A stretch of 64,000 bases of DNA from Fasciola hepatica (Eukaryota > Platyhelminthes > Trematoda > Plagiorchiida > Fasciolidae): contig CANUEZ040000140.1 in the NCBI GenBank assembly GCA_948099385.1, forward strand, positions 1,674,001-1,738,000, given 5' to 3'. Within the stretch, counting starts at the first letter, position 1. The number at the start of each line of letters is the position of its first letter. A model generated the notes under the pieces. It saw nothing but the letters and a program-made list of their open reading frames with translations, ran no database searches and was not told the DNA's origin. This document shows, piece after piece, positions 1-12,400 of this stretch. The translations under genes and the position numbers were made by a program.

Positions 1-3000
1 ATCCTAGCTCGTGCTCACGTGCGCAGGTACAGAGATGCGCTGACTCAGTCACCCGGCTTTCACTCAAGACCTGTCTGTTTTTGACAAAGCATGATGAATA
101 TACAGATTGCTAGGCCATATATTAGTACATAGTGACAACCTGAATCTCATTCGAAGATCAAATATGGTGCATTTTTCATCTGAAGGGTCCGGTTGCGCTG
201 TCTAAGGCATAACAACAACAACGAGTATGCCATTCAGACGGAATTCGCATTGACTTCATAACCTGTTGCATGAAGTCGGTTTTATCTCGTGTTCACGTGC
301 ATGCATGCACAAAGGCAGTGACCACTGCCAAAACACCCTGGCCTACAAGTGCAGTGGTCTGGATCGCGCATGGCTCATGTGGACTTGCATAACGGCTGAC
401 CTGAGTACGGCTACTATGACGGATAAACTGAGCGGTTGTCCGTTTGTACATCAAAGACAACATGTGAACTGAATTGACTGTGTAACTGAGGCACGGAAAA
501 CTAAGGCCGGATCGGGGTAGTCAGTAGAGTGAAAAGATTACTTGGAGGCACTAAGATAACCGCTGCTCGCTGTGATTACCACTCAATTAGTTCCATGACT
601 GAAGGTTTTAAAAACTACCGATACGCGTGTCCATGTGTCCGCCAACTACAACACAGACAGTGGCGAGATTATCTTATGGAGGGTAGGATGAAACCAGTCA
701 TTTGGAGGACTCTAATGCACCGGACAGCGCGAGTGTGCATGACCAGAAAAACAATTCGCCGCTCAAGTATGAAGGGGTGTAGTGTCCCAACATTGACTGA
801 TGGGGTCGTTGACAGAAGTGTGTTGGGGGTGCGCAAATCGCAAGCACTGGAGGGGTCTTATAACACCTACCATTATTGATTTGAGTGACAGTTACAGAAC
901 GACATACTGGTCCCATTAGGGCAGCCTAATGAACACATGGTGAACTGCCAGGACAAACTGAAGGTTGAGAAGCGCGAAAATAACGGTAGTCTGTGGGAGA
1001 TTCATCGTTTTCGAGAAGTACCAATACTAATTGGCAGGCAAAAGTGATAGTCCTGGCGGGATCGATTTAAATAGCAGTGATATGCGTTCGCGCTGATCGT
1101 GTGATTAGATCATATCTGGCTGAGGATGTTGGTAGACCCAATCCATCTTTATCTGATTAGGGTGGTTGCGATTAGGGGTTGAGATGAACGAGTGCATATC
1201 ATGACAACTAAAACTTAATTCATTCACTCTGATCTGTCTTTCCGTGTTTCGGACGACTAACTGAGGGGTGTATGGTGAACATATAGATGCACCTTTTGCA
1301 GCTCCATGTTTTTGCATACGTACCGATGAACTATCCAGTCACTTCAATTTGGACTGTAATATAGTGGATGATCACAATTGATAAAGTGTGTGTGTCTTCC
1401 ACCTAATCTGCGGTGTGGCTTCCTAATCACTTCACTTTTGAACCAGCTTTCTGACTGATTTACTGGTGCATTTACAGGAATACCAGTCTTTAGCATGTCT
1501 GTACCGAGATGAACGGGTGTGGGAAGTAGTTTGTTCCACAATGTCTTCTGATTTCCGATATGTATCACTATCAAACGTATTCCATGTATTCCTATATACT
1601 GCACCTTTACCGATATGGTCGAGTTGATGTTACTCATAAATCCAGGCGACTACGTGGTTCACTAGAATTGCTCGCTTTTAACACAAGATGATTGCAACTT
1701 ATCCCAGTTTTGTCGAGTTAAGTCAAAGTGTGATATTGCTGCACGGTTTGTCGCATGAAGCGAAGTGCTCCTCCGTTAGGAAACCGATCAATTTAAGGTG
1801 AAAGATAACACTGAATCGTTATACTACTTCAAAGGACCGTTCCAAAATGACAAGATCTTCCAGTAGATGACCGGCAAAAATGATAAGGGAGCAACGAACG
1901 CCAATAAAATTGCCGACATGTCCAAGATTCTCTAATTTACCCGATATGCCACTTCACCGTAACAAGCGAAAAGCTGCCACACACTGGAAAGACGAAGGAA
2001 AAACCTCGACAGAATGGCGACATGTCCGTATGGACACTTTGCCTCAAAGCCAGAAAAAAAGCCCCACACATGCTAATCAGACCAGATTTGGAAAGCCAAC
2101 AGTGGGATCTTTTCAGATGTACCAAAGTTATTAGCGGAATGGAATGCAACTACGAAACACCACTTCAGTAAAACCCAAAGGAAATGCGTGAAACTTATCA
2201 TCAAGAACAGTTACCAAACTTCAACAAATTGCTATGAAGATCAAGTTAATCGATTTTTACTACGAGCCAGTATCCCCTTGGACCCTCTTGGCGTTCTAGT
2301 GCTAATAAAGAGATAACGCGAATTATGATAAATGCTACGGTATACGCGCAAATATTCGTGCACACAATAATTGCAGTTACTTTGTAGTCTACCGGAACGA
2401 ACAGAAGTAATCATCATCCATCTCCATTTGACAGCTGAATCCATTTGCTTAGCATTGAAAACATCATGACACTACACGCTTCTCGATTAGTAACAGGAAA
2501 AAATCATGGCATTAGAGAGGTTACACTATCTGATCTGCTGTGAGTGGTAACATTCATTATGGTTCATATTGCGGATACCCTGAAATAAGATTTAAGATAC
2601 TAAAAAGTATTTTATATGCACTATAAGGATCGTAATTTTCATTCCTTCACTAATGCGACAGATATAACTTTCTACTTGTCTGATATATCCAAAAAGGAAT
2701 TGGTATTATTAAGATTAACTTGTTACCGAATACAATGAGACTGTCGAAAAGCAATCTGAACCACTAGCTCCATAACATTTTAACTAAACTAACTCCTTGC
2801 AGAGCACCGAGGAATCAACTACATTCTGATATTTACCCGTCGAAAGCTTTTACGAGCGAGAATTTTTTTACATCGGACAAAACACGGTCTCAGCAATTAG
2901 GCTGGTCTATCTGTACCCAAGAGGATTTTTCGATAATTTGCCTACTGAGAAGCAATAAAAGTAGCCCGGTGCAGAATGCAGTTCAGATGGGCTGGGACAC

Positions 3001-3480
3001 ATCAAACTTTTTTCACGACTTAAAAAAACACTGTACATCTAATTATGCACTCCACTGATTGCCAAAACAAGTTTACAATGGAATTTTCTGCATCAAACTC
3101 TTAAAATCTGTTATATGCGCAGGTCAGTGTTCACCAGAGCTATAGGGAAACACCGAAGAGAATCGAAGTTGTCAGTGCCCACGTAAATCCTGGAACTGAA
3201 GATGGATTGCGGTAATCTGCGTGAATCCCTGGAACGCACGTGCTGTTTTAGAATTCACGGGCACCTCGACAGAATCAAAATATGAAACTCACTACTGTTA
3301 GTGGTCAAATAACCATCTACAGTCAAGACATCTGTCGACCGGATACCCCACAAGACTGTGATAACTTTTAGTCAACTGACGCGTTTCTCACTGTTGCTAA
3401 CATCACCTTGGTGTGAGTCAGCGATCATCGCATCAACTCTCAGTGTAGAGTATTGACTTGTAATAGACAGCTCGCCACGC
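1..3480. other. unassigned non-coding sequence
   Basis: Beyond the 3' end of the minus-strand gene. Only short unconvincing open frames are present on both strands and none matches a family I recognise. No clear tandem repeat, tRNA or splice-bounded exon stands out. Confidence 0.4.
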
Positions 3481-3482
3481 AA

Positions 3483-3640
3483 CCTGCGGTAGTCAAACGG
3501 TCATCACGGGGGGCTTTCAACCCTTTTGTCCTGGGTTCGCATTCTGCTTCCGCTACCGGTCAATTACCCCAACTGGCAGCCTCTAATGGGCCATGACCCT
3601 CTTCCTAAAATATCGTACCACTATTTCATAATAAAAGAAA
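3483..3640 (+). mobile_element. tRNA-derived SINE, family B copy
   Basis: A head with a B-box-like GGGTTCGCATTC followed by a body ending TGGGCCATGACCCTCTTCCT...TCGTACCACTATTTCATAATAAAAG. The same body is found at 23180..23335 (CATGGCCCCCTTCCTGAAATGTCATAC...AATAAGTAAAAAG), so it is an interspersed repeat. Plus orientation is set by the B box before the A-rich tail. Confidence 0.55.
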
Positions 3641-4332
3641 GTAAATGAAAAGATTCTTAAGAATGATTACATCCTCAGCACGAGTCATAAGTTAATCCAT
3701 CCTAAGACTTGAAAACCGAGCTGAACTGTTGTGACCTTTTGAATGGCTCATTCTGCATTAAGATCGATTTGCCGTTCGACCAGTCCAGAAAGTGCGTGAA
3801 TGGTCCGATTGCTGGGCAAGTCGTTACTATGGGTTTCGGCCGTATGCAAATGTGTTGACTTGGATGTATGAGCTGAAAAGTCATGCGCTGTGACTCACCA
3901 TGATCCACTGACCACAGCGCTCGACAGTGGGCTAGAGGATCCGTTTTCCTATTCCTGAGGTGTGACCAGTCAGCAATTGGCAATGGTTTTTAACAACCAA
4001 GCGTGGCGCGAAGTTAAGTCACGTTGATGCCACCCATTAAATCACAATCGTTAAAGACCAGCTCCCAATTCACACGAGCTGACACATTCCAGGTAGTTGT
4101 TTGGTATAATCAGCCACCGGAAGTTCCGTTTCACAAACATTATATGATAATTAGAACTGAAAACACAACCATTCAAGCTGCTGAGAACTTTGCTGGGCAC
4201 GATGTATCCGTACCTAATCTGATCACACTGAAACAGAATATGTACGAAGAATCCCACAGAACACATTGAGAACAAAACAGCGTGGTGAACAAGCTCGTTT
4301 TCAGTTATTCGTACTCATACCAATACATAACA
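3641..4332. other. unassigned sequence before the Penelope fragment
   Basis: Overlapping short open frames on both strands (for example 3702..3983 minus and 4024..4269 plus) have no recognisable motif and no splice context. Possibly older transposon sequence. Confidence 0.3.
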
Positions 4333-4407
4333 TTAAATATGACTCAAACCAACAAAGGGAATTATCATCCAAATCTGTCTGTGCACGTGTGTGTGTGTAT
4401 GTGTATG
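4333..4407 (+). repeat. left arm of inverted repeat around Penelope GIY-YIG fragment
   Basis: Starts TTAAATATGACTCAAACC, passes through CATCCAAATCTGTCTGTGCA and ends in a short GT run. The same sequence occurs inverted at 4951..5032 with only about one substitution outside the GT run. The arm reads into the open frame that carries the nuclease domain. Confidence 0.85.
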
Positions 4408-4429
4408 GAGATACGGAAACTGAAGTTAT

Positions 4430-4893
4430 TCAACGAAGACTAACCGGAGCAGTCAGTAGAACATTCTACGCTGCACAATTACAACTTATGTTCGAGTCTA
4501 AACCGATCGTGTGTTTTCGACTAAAGGATAAAGTGCCAGATTCTGCAGCATCTTTTTGTGTGTATTCATTCACCTGTTCCCGTGGAACCAGGCATGTTGG
4601 CCGCACGACCAGGCGCTTATCCGAACGTGTTCGTGAACACCACCCGGCTTGGTTGAACACTGGAGCAATTAAGACAATTACGAGTGCTGTGTGTTCACAC
4701 CTTGTTGAGTCAAACCATTCCGTAGAGGTGATAAACGCTTTTCGCACAATTTACAAAGTCCGGGGCAAGCAGTCAAGACTTGTCAAGTGTCGTATCTTAG
4801 CCACAGCCGAAGCCGTGAGCATTCGACTCTACAATCCTCCCCTGTGCGCTCAGAAACAATTTGTGCAAGCACTTAAACTTCCATGGCTCACTT
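4430..4893 (+). mobile_element. Penelope-like element 3' fragment, GIY-YIG endonuclease domain
   Basis: Within an open frame of 224 codons (4266..4940) the segment from about residue 55 on reads FRLKDKVPDSAASFCVYSFT, then CSRGTRHVGRTTRRLSERVR, then ATAEAVSIRLYNPPLCAQKQ. This is the C-terminal GIY-YIG nuclease of Penelope-like retroelements, with VYSFTC for the GIY part and a degraded HVGRT for YIGRT. The reverse transcriptase is absent, so this is a 5'-truncated copy. A close relative lies at 32345..32806 and keeps the intact YIGRT. Confidence 0.85.
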
Positions 4894-4950
4894 CTTGTTC
4901 CCGAACACGTGTGCAACCACTCGAACATTCTTCGCTGTGATCAATTTCAC

Positions 4951-5032
4951 ATGCATACACACACACACACACACACACGTGCACAGACAGATTTGGATGA
5001 TAATCCCCTTTGTTGGTTTGAGTCATATTTAA
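4951..5032 (-). repeat. right arm of inverted repeat, with (AC)n
   Basis: Reverse complement of the arm at 4333..4407, with an expanded (AC)n run at about 4957-4978 where the left arm has a shorter GT run. The ends match to the base (TTAAATATGACTC). The arms are about 540 bp apart. Confidence 0.85.
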
Positions 5033-5097
5033 TGAAACAGAATACTACAATCATCGTAGATGTAAAGGAATAACTGGACACTTGATGTAACGGATGT

Positions 5098-5228
5098 GAG
5101 AATAGTGGTTGATTGGTGGCCAACACACAGCCCATCCTTTGCAGCAGACCAACGCCATACGGTGAACCCAAGAATGCGCAAGCACAGACTGTTTGGATGC
5201 GTGAGTGATTTCTGTGGATACAATTCCC
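5098..5228 (+). repeat. unclassified interspersed repeat R1, 5' part
   Basis: Shares AGTGGTTGATTGGTGGCC, GCAGACCAACGCCAT and ATGCGCAAGCA with 24645..24925 and 13735..14045. No coding potential. It may be the head of the copy whose tail lies at 5775..6045, separated by about 540 bp of other sequence. Confidence 0.5.
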
Positions 5229-5774
5229 TTCCAATCACTGAAATGATAAAAGAGGAAAGACGTTGATGGATTTGGTAGTTATATTAGTTGTCCTGTTGAA
5301 CTGGCAGGGAATGGGAAGCCAGACGAACTAATGACCGGAGCCAACGAGCCAAGGTGCACCAAGCTTCCAGAACGGCTTGGAGATAACCGGGCATGAGCTA
5401 ACGCAGGACGGCACCAAGTTGACACAAACAAACTGGCTACAAACAACCAGTGGATTGAAGCTAACCTGGATTCTTAACCTATCAGAGACTGGTCAACGTT
5501 TGATTCACCGGTTATGTACCTTATTGAATGGCTTATGAGATTCACTCATGTCATATAGGTCTTCTGAAACGGATCTATATAGCTCCTGGATGTGGGCAAG
5601 TACCTTCATGTACAACTGTGCCTGACTGTAAGCCACTTCCTGTTACTATAAACAATGGTTACTGGAGTTAAGGTGTAAAACTACGTATAGCTGGTGGGAG
5701 ACCTGATGCCGGAATCGGATGATCTCCTAAGGAGCGGCTATCATTCCGACAGCAGACTTAACTATACATACCTG
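5229..5774. other. unassigned sequence between two R1 parts
   Basis: No open frame, repeat or splice signal stands out. Confidence 0.3.
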
Positions 5775-6045
5775 TTTATAAACAACGTCCACCCAAGCTT
5801 TGGGCTCGCAACTGCATTTTAAATGAGTTTGGTTTCACTGAACAGCCGCTACACCTGTCCGGTGTTGAGGTAGATGCTTGAGACAATGGAATAACGAGGG
5901 GGTTGGCATGATGAGAGATGAATCCTATCAAGCTGTATTTCGCCTCAACACTGGTCAATTAGACGGCTTGGCTGCCCACACCGAGGGAACCAATAGGTTT
6001 TTTATGCCACGACTAGGTACAAAGACTAGCACCCTGTAAAATAAT
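5775..6045 (+). repeat. unclassified interspersed repeat R1, 3' part
   Basis: Carries the R1 landmarks TTGAGACAATGGAA, AGATGAATCC, GGTCAATTAGACGGCTTGGC and a terminal ACGACTAGGTACA...ACCCTGTA. The same order occurs at 13735..14045 and 24645..24925. Origin unknown; it could be a SINE body or a LINE 3' untranslated region. Confidence 0.6.
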
Positions 6046-6068
6046 TGTTGTTGTCCCTCCCTCCCTTC

Positions 6069-6082
6069 CTCTCTCTCTCTCT

Positions 6083-6168
<86 letters not shown>
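6069..6168. repeat. (CT)n(AT)42 microsatellite
   Basis: A short CT run (6069-6083) followed by 42 uninterrupted AT units (6085-6168). Open frames across it encode only Ile-Tyr repeats and are artefacts. It lies about 160 bp downstream of the stop codon of the CCDC191-like gene. Confidence 0.95.
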
Positions 6169-6172
<4 letters not shown>

Positions 6173-6328
6173 TACAGCAAGACAGTACAACAATAATGTG
6201 AAACGGTGGAACTGTTTGGAACATACAAATATATACATGGTGCGTGTGCTTGTGTGCGGGGTAGTTAACACAGATCTCGAGAGGAAGATAATCAAGAAAT
6301 GTTAATGTTTGGAGTGGGTGGTATTTTG

Positions 6329-6485
6329 TCAAAGCGGACTTTTCTCAGCTTCGGGCGGGCTAAAATCGGGTACAACATCACGCAGTGTGGAACGGAGACG
6401 TTCCAGTCTGCGCTCCCGTTCTCGTTCATCACGCATCAGTTGCGGATATTGAAGCCAAGCTGTGAGACACCGTCGTTTCAGCAAA
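6329..6485 (-). CDS. CCDC191: CCDC191-like terminal exon with stop codon
   Basis: Acceptor CTACGAAG; the first base completes a Ser codon from the previous exon. It reads SLLKRRCLTAWLQYPQLM, then RERERRLERLRSTLRDVVPD, and ends FSPPEAEKSPL before TGA at 6329-6331. The W-x(2)-Y repeat followed by an Arg/Glu helix and an L-R-x(3)-V-V-P-D-F motif matches, from memory, the C-terminal end of CCDC191 proteins. No polyadenylation signal was identified with confidence just downstream, where a long AT microsatellite lies. Confidence 0.8.
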
Positions 6486-9400
6486 CTTCGTAGGGTTTTA
6501 AAAGGAAAAGGAAAACACGTTTGGACCATTTATAAACTGAATGTAACGAGAAATTGCACCAAGTGAAAAGTCTTCAAGAACGAACGATGTTTGTATTATT
6601 CTGCCTGAGATCTTATCTATTTGTCACGAATAGGAGTGATATAAAAGTATTTCCATAATCGACTGTTACTCTTAGTTTGTTACTGACTGAATTTGGGTCT
6701 GAGCCAGTGTTGATCTCTTAATGAAGTTCACTACGAAATATTATGTATGTAAATGCTTTTCTTTTGTTCACCATTTTGTTTAATTACAGCCAATAATATG
6801 GTCCAAATAATAACACTTCTGTTCCTCGCTTAGGATTATTTGACTGGATTTTCCCAAAGAGTACCAACGTTTTTCTGTTGTACGAAGGCAATACTGTTTT
6901 CGGACATAGACTTTGTCAAGCTACGGTCATCTCTAGATATTGACCACGTTCAAAAAGACTCTACCGGGCACAGTTTATTTCACACCGTGTTTTAATCTGG
7001 CTATGCGAACAGTTGCATTTAATCTCAGGAGTATTAGGTCTTGTAAAACAGCTTATACCAATTAATAGAAACGTGCACCAATATGTACTACGATCAAATA
7101 CACCTATCCAGAGAGGTCAGAACATTCGTACTGAGCAAACCGGTGGAAATCTGCCCTCAAGTTTTCCAAAGTACCGTTCAGGGACGCGCTGGGTATTCTG
7201 AATGGAGACAATGCAATTCGGAAGGTGTACGAACCGCTGTTTGTTACCGGCACCTAACCGACAGGCACAAACTGGACGTAAGTGGATTCCGTATGTACTT
7301 CCCAACAAAAAGCCTAGATACACACTGGTAAAAACGGCGAATGGCACTAGCGAATACCACTTGGAATCACATTTATGCTATTCTTCGTGGACTATCCCGC
7401 CGTTGCACACTCTGGTTATGCTTCAGTGTTCCCGGTGGTAGAGTGCCCTAAGCTCTCTCGTCTTCTGAACTGAACAGCAAAAAGGTCTCAATGAGTTGAA
7501 ACCAGATCTCCCATTTGTGTTTAATATGTTCTTGTTTTGTCGCATCACCGGCTTTTGTTTAGCCCATTCCAAGTTGCGCAGTCTAATTGGTACAAAAAGG
7601 CTTCTTAAACCACCGAGGAATTGGTAAAGACTGAGATTTCCGTACTGCAAACTGTAACGATAAAATCAGTGCTTTTCCTGAAGAGTTGAGTTTTAGCGAT
7701 GTCCAGTTGGCCCGTTGGGACTTTCATGTACACGGACATCCCCGTGCGCACAATACGACGGCAAGGTAGGTACAGTTTGTCTGTCCAAGATACTTTTATG
7801 CGGTTAGCTCCTGCGAAGGGATTAGCCGGCTTTATGGATGTCCTGAATAACGCTCACCCATGAGCGACGATCGGATGCGAGACCTGAGCATGGGTAAATC
7901 TAATTCTGCCTTCAGTTGCGAACGCCGTAGACAGACTGTAGTCCTAATCGCTCAACGTTCAATTTGACAGTACTAATCCACATTTCAAGCCGAAAGAGCC
8001 TTCATGAACATGGAACAGGAGGGGCACTGCTTCTGGACGTCAGAGGACATGTCCAAACCACTGCAATCGTCGATAATAAAAGAACACTGACAGCTTTTCA
8101 CTACCGAAGCACCGTTGTCTTATTGCGTCGTTTGAAAGCATGTCGTGCCAAGCCACCTTGAGAATCAGTCGCAGACACCAGTGCTTAAACACTTCCAGCT
8201 TTCTGAAGTCCTCGACGCGTAGTGGCCCCGCTTCGCAGCAGTAAGTCAACACTGTGTGGATAGCGGCCGTGAAAACGAGGACTTCGGTCCGGAGTCTGAC
8301 TTCGTTGATCACCCAGAGTGTATTACGAAGCTGGAGAAACGCAATCCTGGCACTGCCAATGCCAAACTTGACTTCGCTTTTGGCTTGACCGTTTTAGAGG
8401 ACCGTAGACCGAGATATCTGAACACTGGAACGTGCTCGATTTGTTCACCGTTCATGTATATTGGTAGAACTGACTATGTGGTGCAGATCGATATGATCTT
8501 GTGTCCGTTGGTGATCGCTCAGCGATCACCAACGGATTCAAACCACCGACCTGAGCTACAAACAACACCAATCTTCAAAATCACTGCGAAAAGGATCTTA
8601 GTATTCGGCATGTTGACCTCTAGTCCCATGGAATAATGAGTGATTTTACACGATTCAGAAGCGGCTGTAATGCGGTCGGGCTGTCTCCAGGGATGATTAT
8701 CTCGTCTGCGAATTCCAAATCGGCAAATAGAGCATATACGAAGATTGTCGGTGTTTGAACACCGATGGCTTCGTAGCATTGCTCGAATCTAGTGGGAACA
8801 CTGTATAAGAAATGCGGAGGTTCGGTGTAGAGTCTTAGGTTTAAGAACCAAATCATTAGATGAAACACTAAAGGTCACCAGGCTAAGATGTTTGGGACAT
8901 CTGCTGCGCATGTCCTCCGACAGGATTCCTCGGAGAGCCATGTTCGCTGAGGCGGGTATCGGCTGAAAGATGAGTAAGGGTGACCAGTCCATGACATGGA
9001 AGAAAGGTATGAAAAATCTAACCTGTGGATTTGGCCATGTGGGGCGTGTTAAACTTCCTGGGTGGGGTTCAAGAGACCCTCCCACTTAGTGGTTATATAC
9101 GTCAGAGGAAATGGCTAGGTGGCACGATCAATGGCGCTCTTGCATTCACAAACTTTATCGACTTGATGCCAATATTTGTAGTTCTTTTACTACTTTTCTT
9201 TAGTATTTCTGTCCTTCCTCATTGTTTCCGGCTGAGGCTGTTGCCAGGAGATAGCAACCAAAGCCACCGCACCCAGTGCATGGTTAACGGTTGTCTGAAC
9301 TGAACTGAAGTGGCTGAAGCATCAGTCCCCCAGCTGAATACCAGGATAATCGGTGAGCGCCTGACGCATTATACAATCGATGGTGTGGTCAAACAGCACT

Positions 9401-12400
9401 GGCGTCAAGGGACAGCCTTGCCTGACAGTGGGATTGGAGGAGAAATCATTGAATTCTTTCCGTACTTGCGTATTCTCGCACACGTCTCTGCGTAATACGA
9501 TTTTATGAGACTGACAAGCTTCTGTGGTGTTCCATTCGCTTACAGTATGGTCCACAGAGATTCTCCGTCATCTCAGTCAAATGCAGTCTGTAAGTTAACA
9601 AAACAAGCTGCAGTCGGTTGCTGCAATTGATACTCATGTTTTGATACTCTTCAGAGGGTGAACATTCGATCCACGCACTCTCTATCCCAGCGGAAGCTTC
9701 TTTGATTGGGGCGTGTCCGCGCGTCCTGTACTACTGAAAAGGGGTTTAACAAAGGTTAGTAGAATATTTTGGCAGCCGCGTCAATTATATTGATGCTACG
9801 GTAGTTTCAGCACACAGTCCTGACGCCTTTTTCGGAAGAGGGAATGATACTGAAGTTCCTCAGTCCGCTGGGAATAGTTCTTTTTCCCAGATTGAGCAAA
9901 ACAAGGTGTACAATGGCTCGAGCAGTGTCGAAAGACATGATTTATATGTCTCCGGTGGGATGCCATCTTTTCTAGGGGCTTTACGGTTCTTCAACTTGTG
10001 TATTACATCCATTAGTCGCAGTCTCCATGATTTACGTGAGTTTGGTCCAGTAGTCGTTGCGGTTACTTCTAGCTGTTCGACCGACTTTTTGTCGGGCATC
10101 ACGGAAATCTGGGTGGCCATTTGGATGAGCCTTTCTAGCCTTTGCGAATAACCGGAGTGTGGCCCCTGAGATTTAGCCTTTCTGTCGTCGTCGCGTAAAC
10201 CCCAGCTTATCTGAAGCGGGTTGTTGGACTGGTGTCTTCAGTGAATTTCACTGATTGTCTACTGGTACGTCTGCTCCATCTTAGAAAGTGGTGGCCAGAT
10301 GCGAGGTAATAACGTTCGAGACCGCTTGGTGCTTTCTCGGTGATCCCATCGATGCTGAGTCAATCCACTTCGGGCACAGTTTCGGTGACGGTTGCCTAGG
10401 TGGACCTTGAAATGTGCACGGACGAGGGCGTGGTCGATGACATTCTAGTTTCCAGTCTCCGTGCTTCGGTAGGACTGGCAATCTTCAATCTAATATGACC
10501 AGTGTGATCATATTAGAATGTAGTCGATCTGGTGCGATCTGGTGTCGTCATAAGAGTGCCACTTTAGCAAAAGTTTCCTGAGATGTTGGAAGCGGCTGTT
10601 GGTGACGGTTAAGTTGGTGAAGTCTGCAAAGCTGACGTGATGTTCGCCATTACTGCACTGCTGTCCAAAGTCATATTTTCCTAAAATGTGTTTAGTTGCC
10701 TCAGTGGAGGCACCAGTGCAAGCGTTCCAATCCCACGCAACAAAGAGAATGTCACTTTTCGGGACGCTGTCTATTACCTGTTGTAGTCTGTCGTAGATCT
10801 CATCCTTTACCACTTCTTTGGCTGCAACCATCGAGGCGCAGAGCACGACAACAAATATGTTCAAGGGTGAGGCGCGAAGACGAGCTAAGGCGGAAGTGTG
10901 TTAGCAGCCGATGAACGAACGAATGGTTCATACGCCTTTTGGATAGAGGTGTGTCAGTCGAGGATGTCCAACGCGTCCTAGTGAATCTTACCCCACTCAG
11001 GATAGCTGAGTTGAAGATGCGAGGCAATGGCGTTATTTAGATTGATATCTGTTTGCCCAGCAAAAGAAAATGGTGGTCAGATCCGTTCTACAACGCTACT
11101 CAGAAACGTTAGCCTTACGAGCATAAAATGCGCGAGAACTAGCCATGCCTGAGCATCAATGTCTTCTAAACATTGCTACTAAGTGAAAATACCCAAACGT
11201 CAACGATGAGTTTATTATTAATTTTAGATATCCGATGGAAGTTTTCGGACAACGCGCTTAATACAAACAGTTTATTTTGGTTGGCGCAAGTGGTACGCAC
11301 GTTCATAGCTAGATACCGTTGATGCTCTTTGCCGTTCGAAGCAGTTTTCAGTTGAGGGATAGGTCAAATCGATCAATCCACGATGTGGCCAAATGGTACG
11401 GAAAATCTAACCCACACAGAGCGTGTTTTATTTCCGGTTTGGAGTCTACAAGATTCACTCATTCGAGGGTAGGAAACAAAAAGAGACAGCTAAGTGTCGC
11501 GGTTAGTGACATGCTAGCATTTGCACTCTTTCTTAGTACGCGCGATTTTAACTTACACTTTCCTTAATTGTACTTCCTTATCTTTATGCTTAAAAGAATT
11601 ACACCTTCAAGTGAGAGAGTAAGCACGGTAGCAGTCAAAACTGGAGCACAACAGGGCGAGGTTAAACGTCTGACCGAAATGAGCTGAAGCTCTCCTCTCA
11701 AGAATCATTGCAAGAGCACTGACTTCCCCAGATGAGTAAGTTGGATTCTATCAATACAGAACTGGTTCACGCAACCCACCTGAACCAATGGGCTTTTGCC
11801 ACGTCCTCCAGTTGCCAATCCCAGATACGAATTTCGGTTATGTGAGTGGACCAGTTCGATAATGCACGCCGCATCAGCTGTTGCTCGTACCACACGTATG
11901 CTCGCTGTTCGGTTTTTCGTTTTAAGTCACAAGCCTGTATAAAAGACAGAATGGAAGAGAATAATGATAAGTGTAGTGAATGAACAAACGGATGATTTCC
12001 AGTTATTGTTGATTCTTCCTTTCTTACAATGCAGTTGTGATTCGGAAATTATGGTTGCGCAATAACCAACAGTAGGATGTCCTTCGGCAGTCTATCTGTA
12101 TATGCGGTGAGCAGGCTGTAGACAACCACATTGTTCTTTGATTAATGTAAATGTAGGATCCTGTTGATGCACTTATTAAACCTCGGCTCGTGGAGGTCTT
12201 TTTCTCCCTGTTTTTTTGCAGATTGGGCAACCCCTTCTGAAGAGCGCTGTTCCTTGCATACTACATATAACGAATAACTGATGATCCGTTGTGCTGCTCT
12301 TGATCATAACTACGGTAGTCAAAAAAAACAAACAATTCAGGCCCATTTAGTACTGTACAAAATCACAACAGGGACAGAAGTATCCAACTTTCGTGATCGT

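Larger units (their letters stand above)
7797..11045 (-). mobile_element. RTE-type LINE, degenerate nearly full-length copy
   Basis: Read from high to low coordinate it contains endonuclease, reverse transcriptase and C-terminal parts in the right order. The 5' end (10895-11045) carries a segment also found at 40200-40345 and near 46790. The endonuclease lies at 10864-10508, RT blocks at 10120-9860, 9555-9322 and about 8820-8560, and the C-terminal region with LRVED-x(6)-F-x-H-x-C-L-R and RRLQWFGH at 8312-8040. Frames change between blocks and a plus-strand LINE tail is inserted at 8860-9307. It sits in the last intron of the host gene, in the same orientation. Confidence 0.8.

Noticed and set aside
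1..320. Direct repeat of CTCGTG-CTCACGTGC near 6-30 and 286-310
   Set aside because: The match covers under 20 bp and nothing else around it supports an LTR or duplicated element.
4951..4980. CRISPR-like or regulatory repeat
   Set aside because: It is a plain AC microsatellite inside the inverted repeat arm.
5955..6332. Long Ile-Tyr repeat proteins on both strands
   Set aside because: They are translations of the (AT)n microsatellite.
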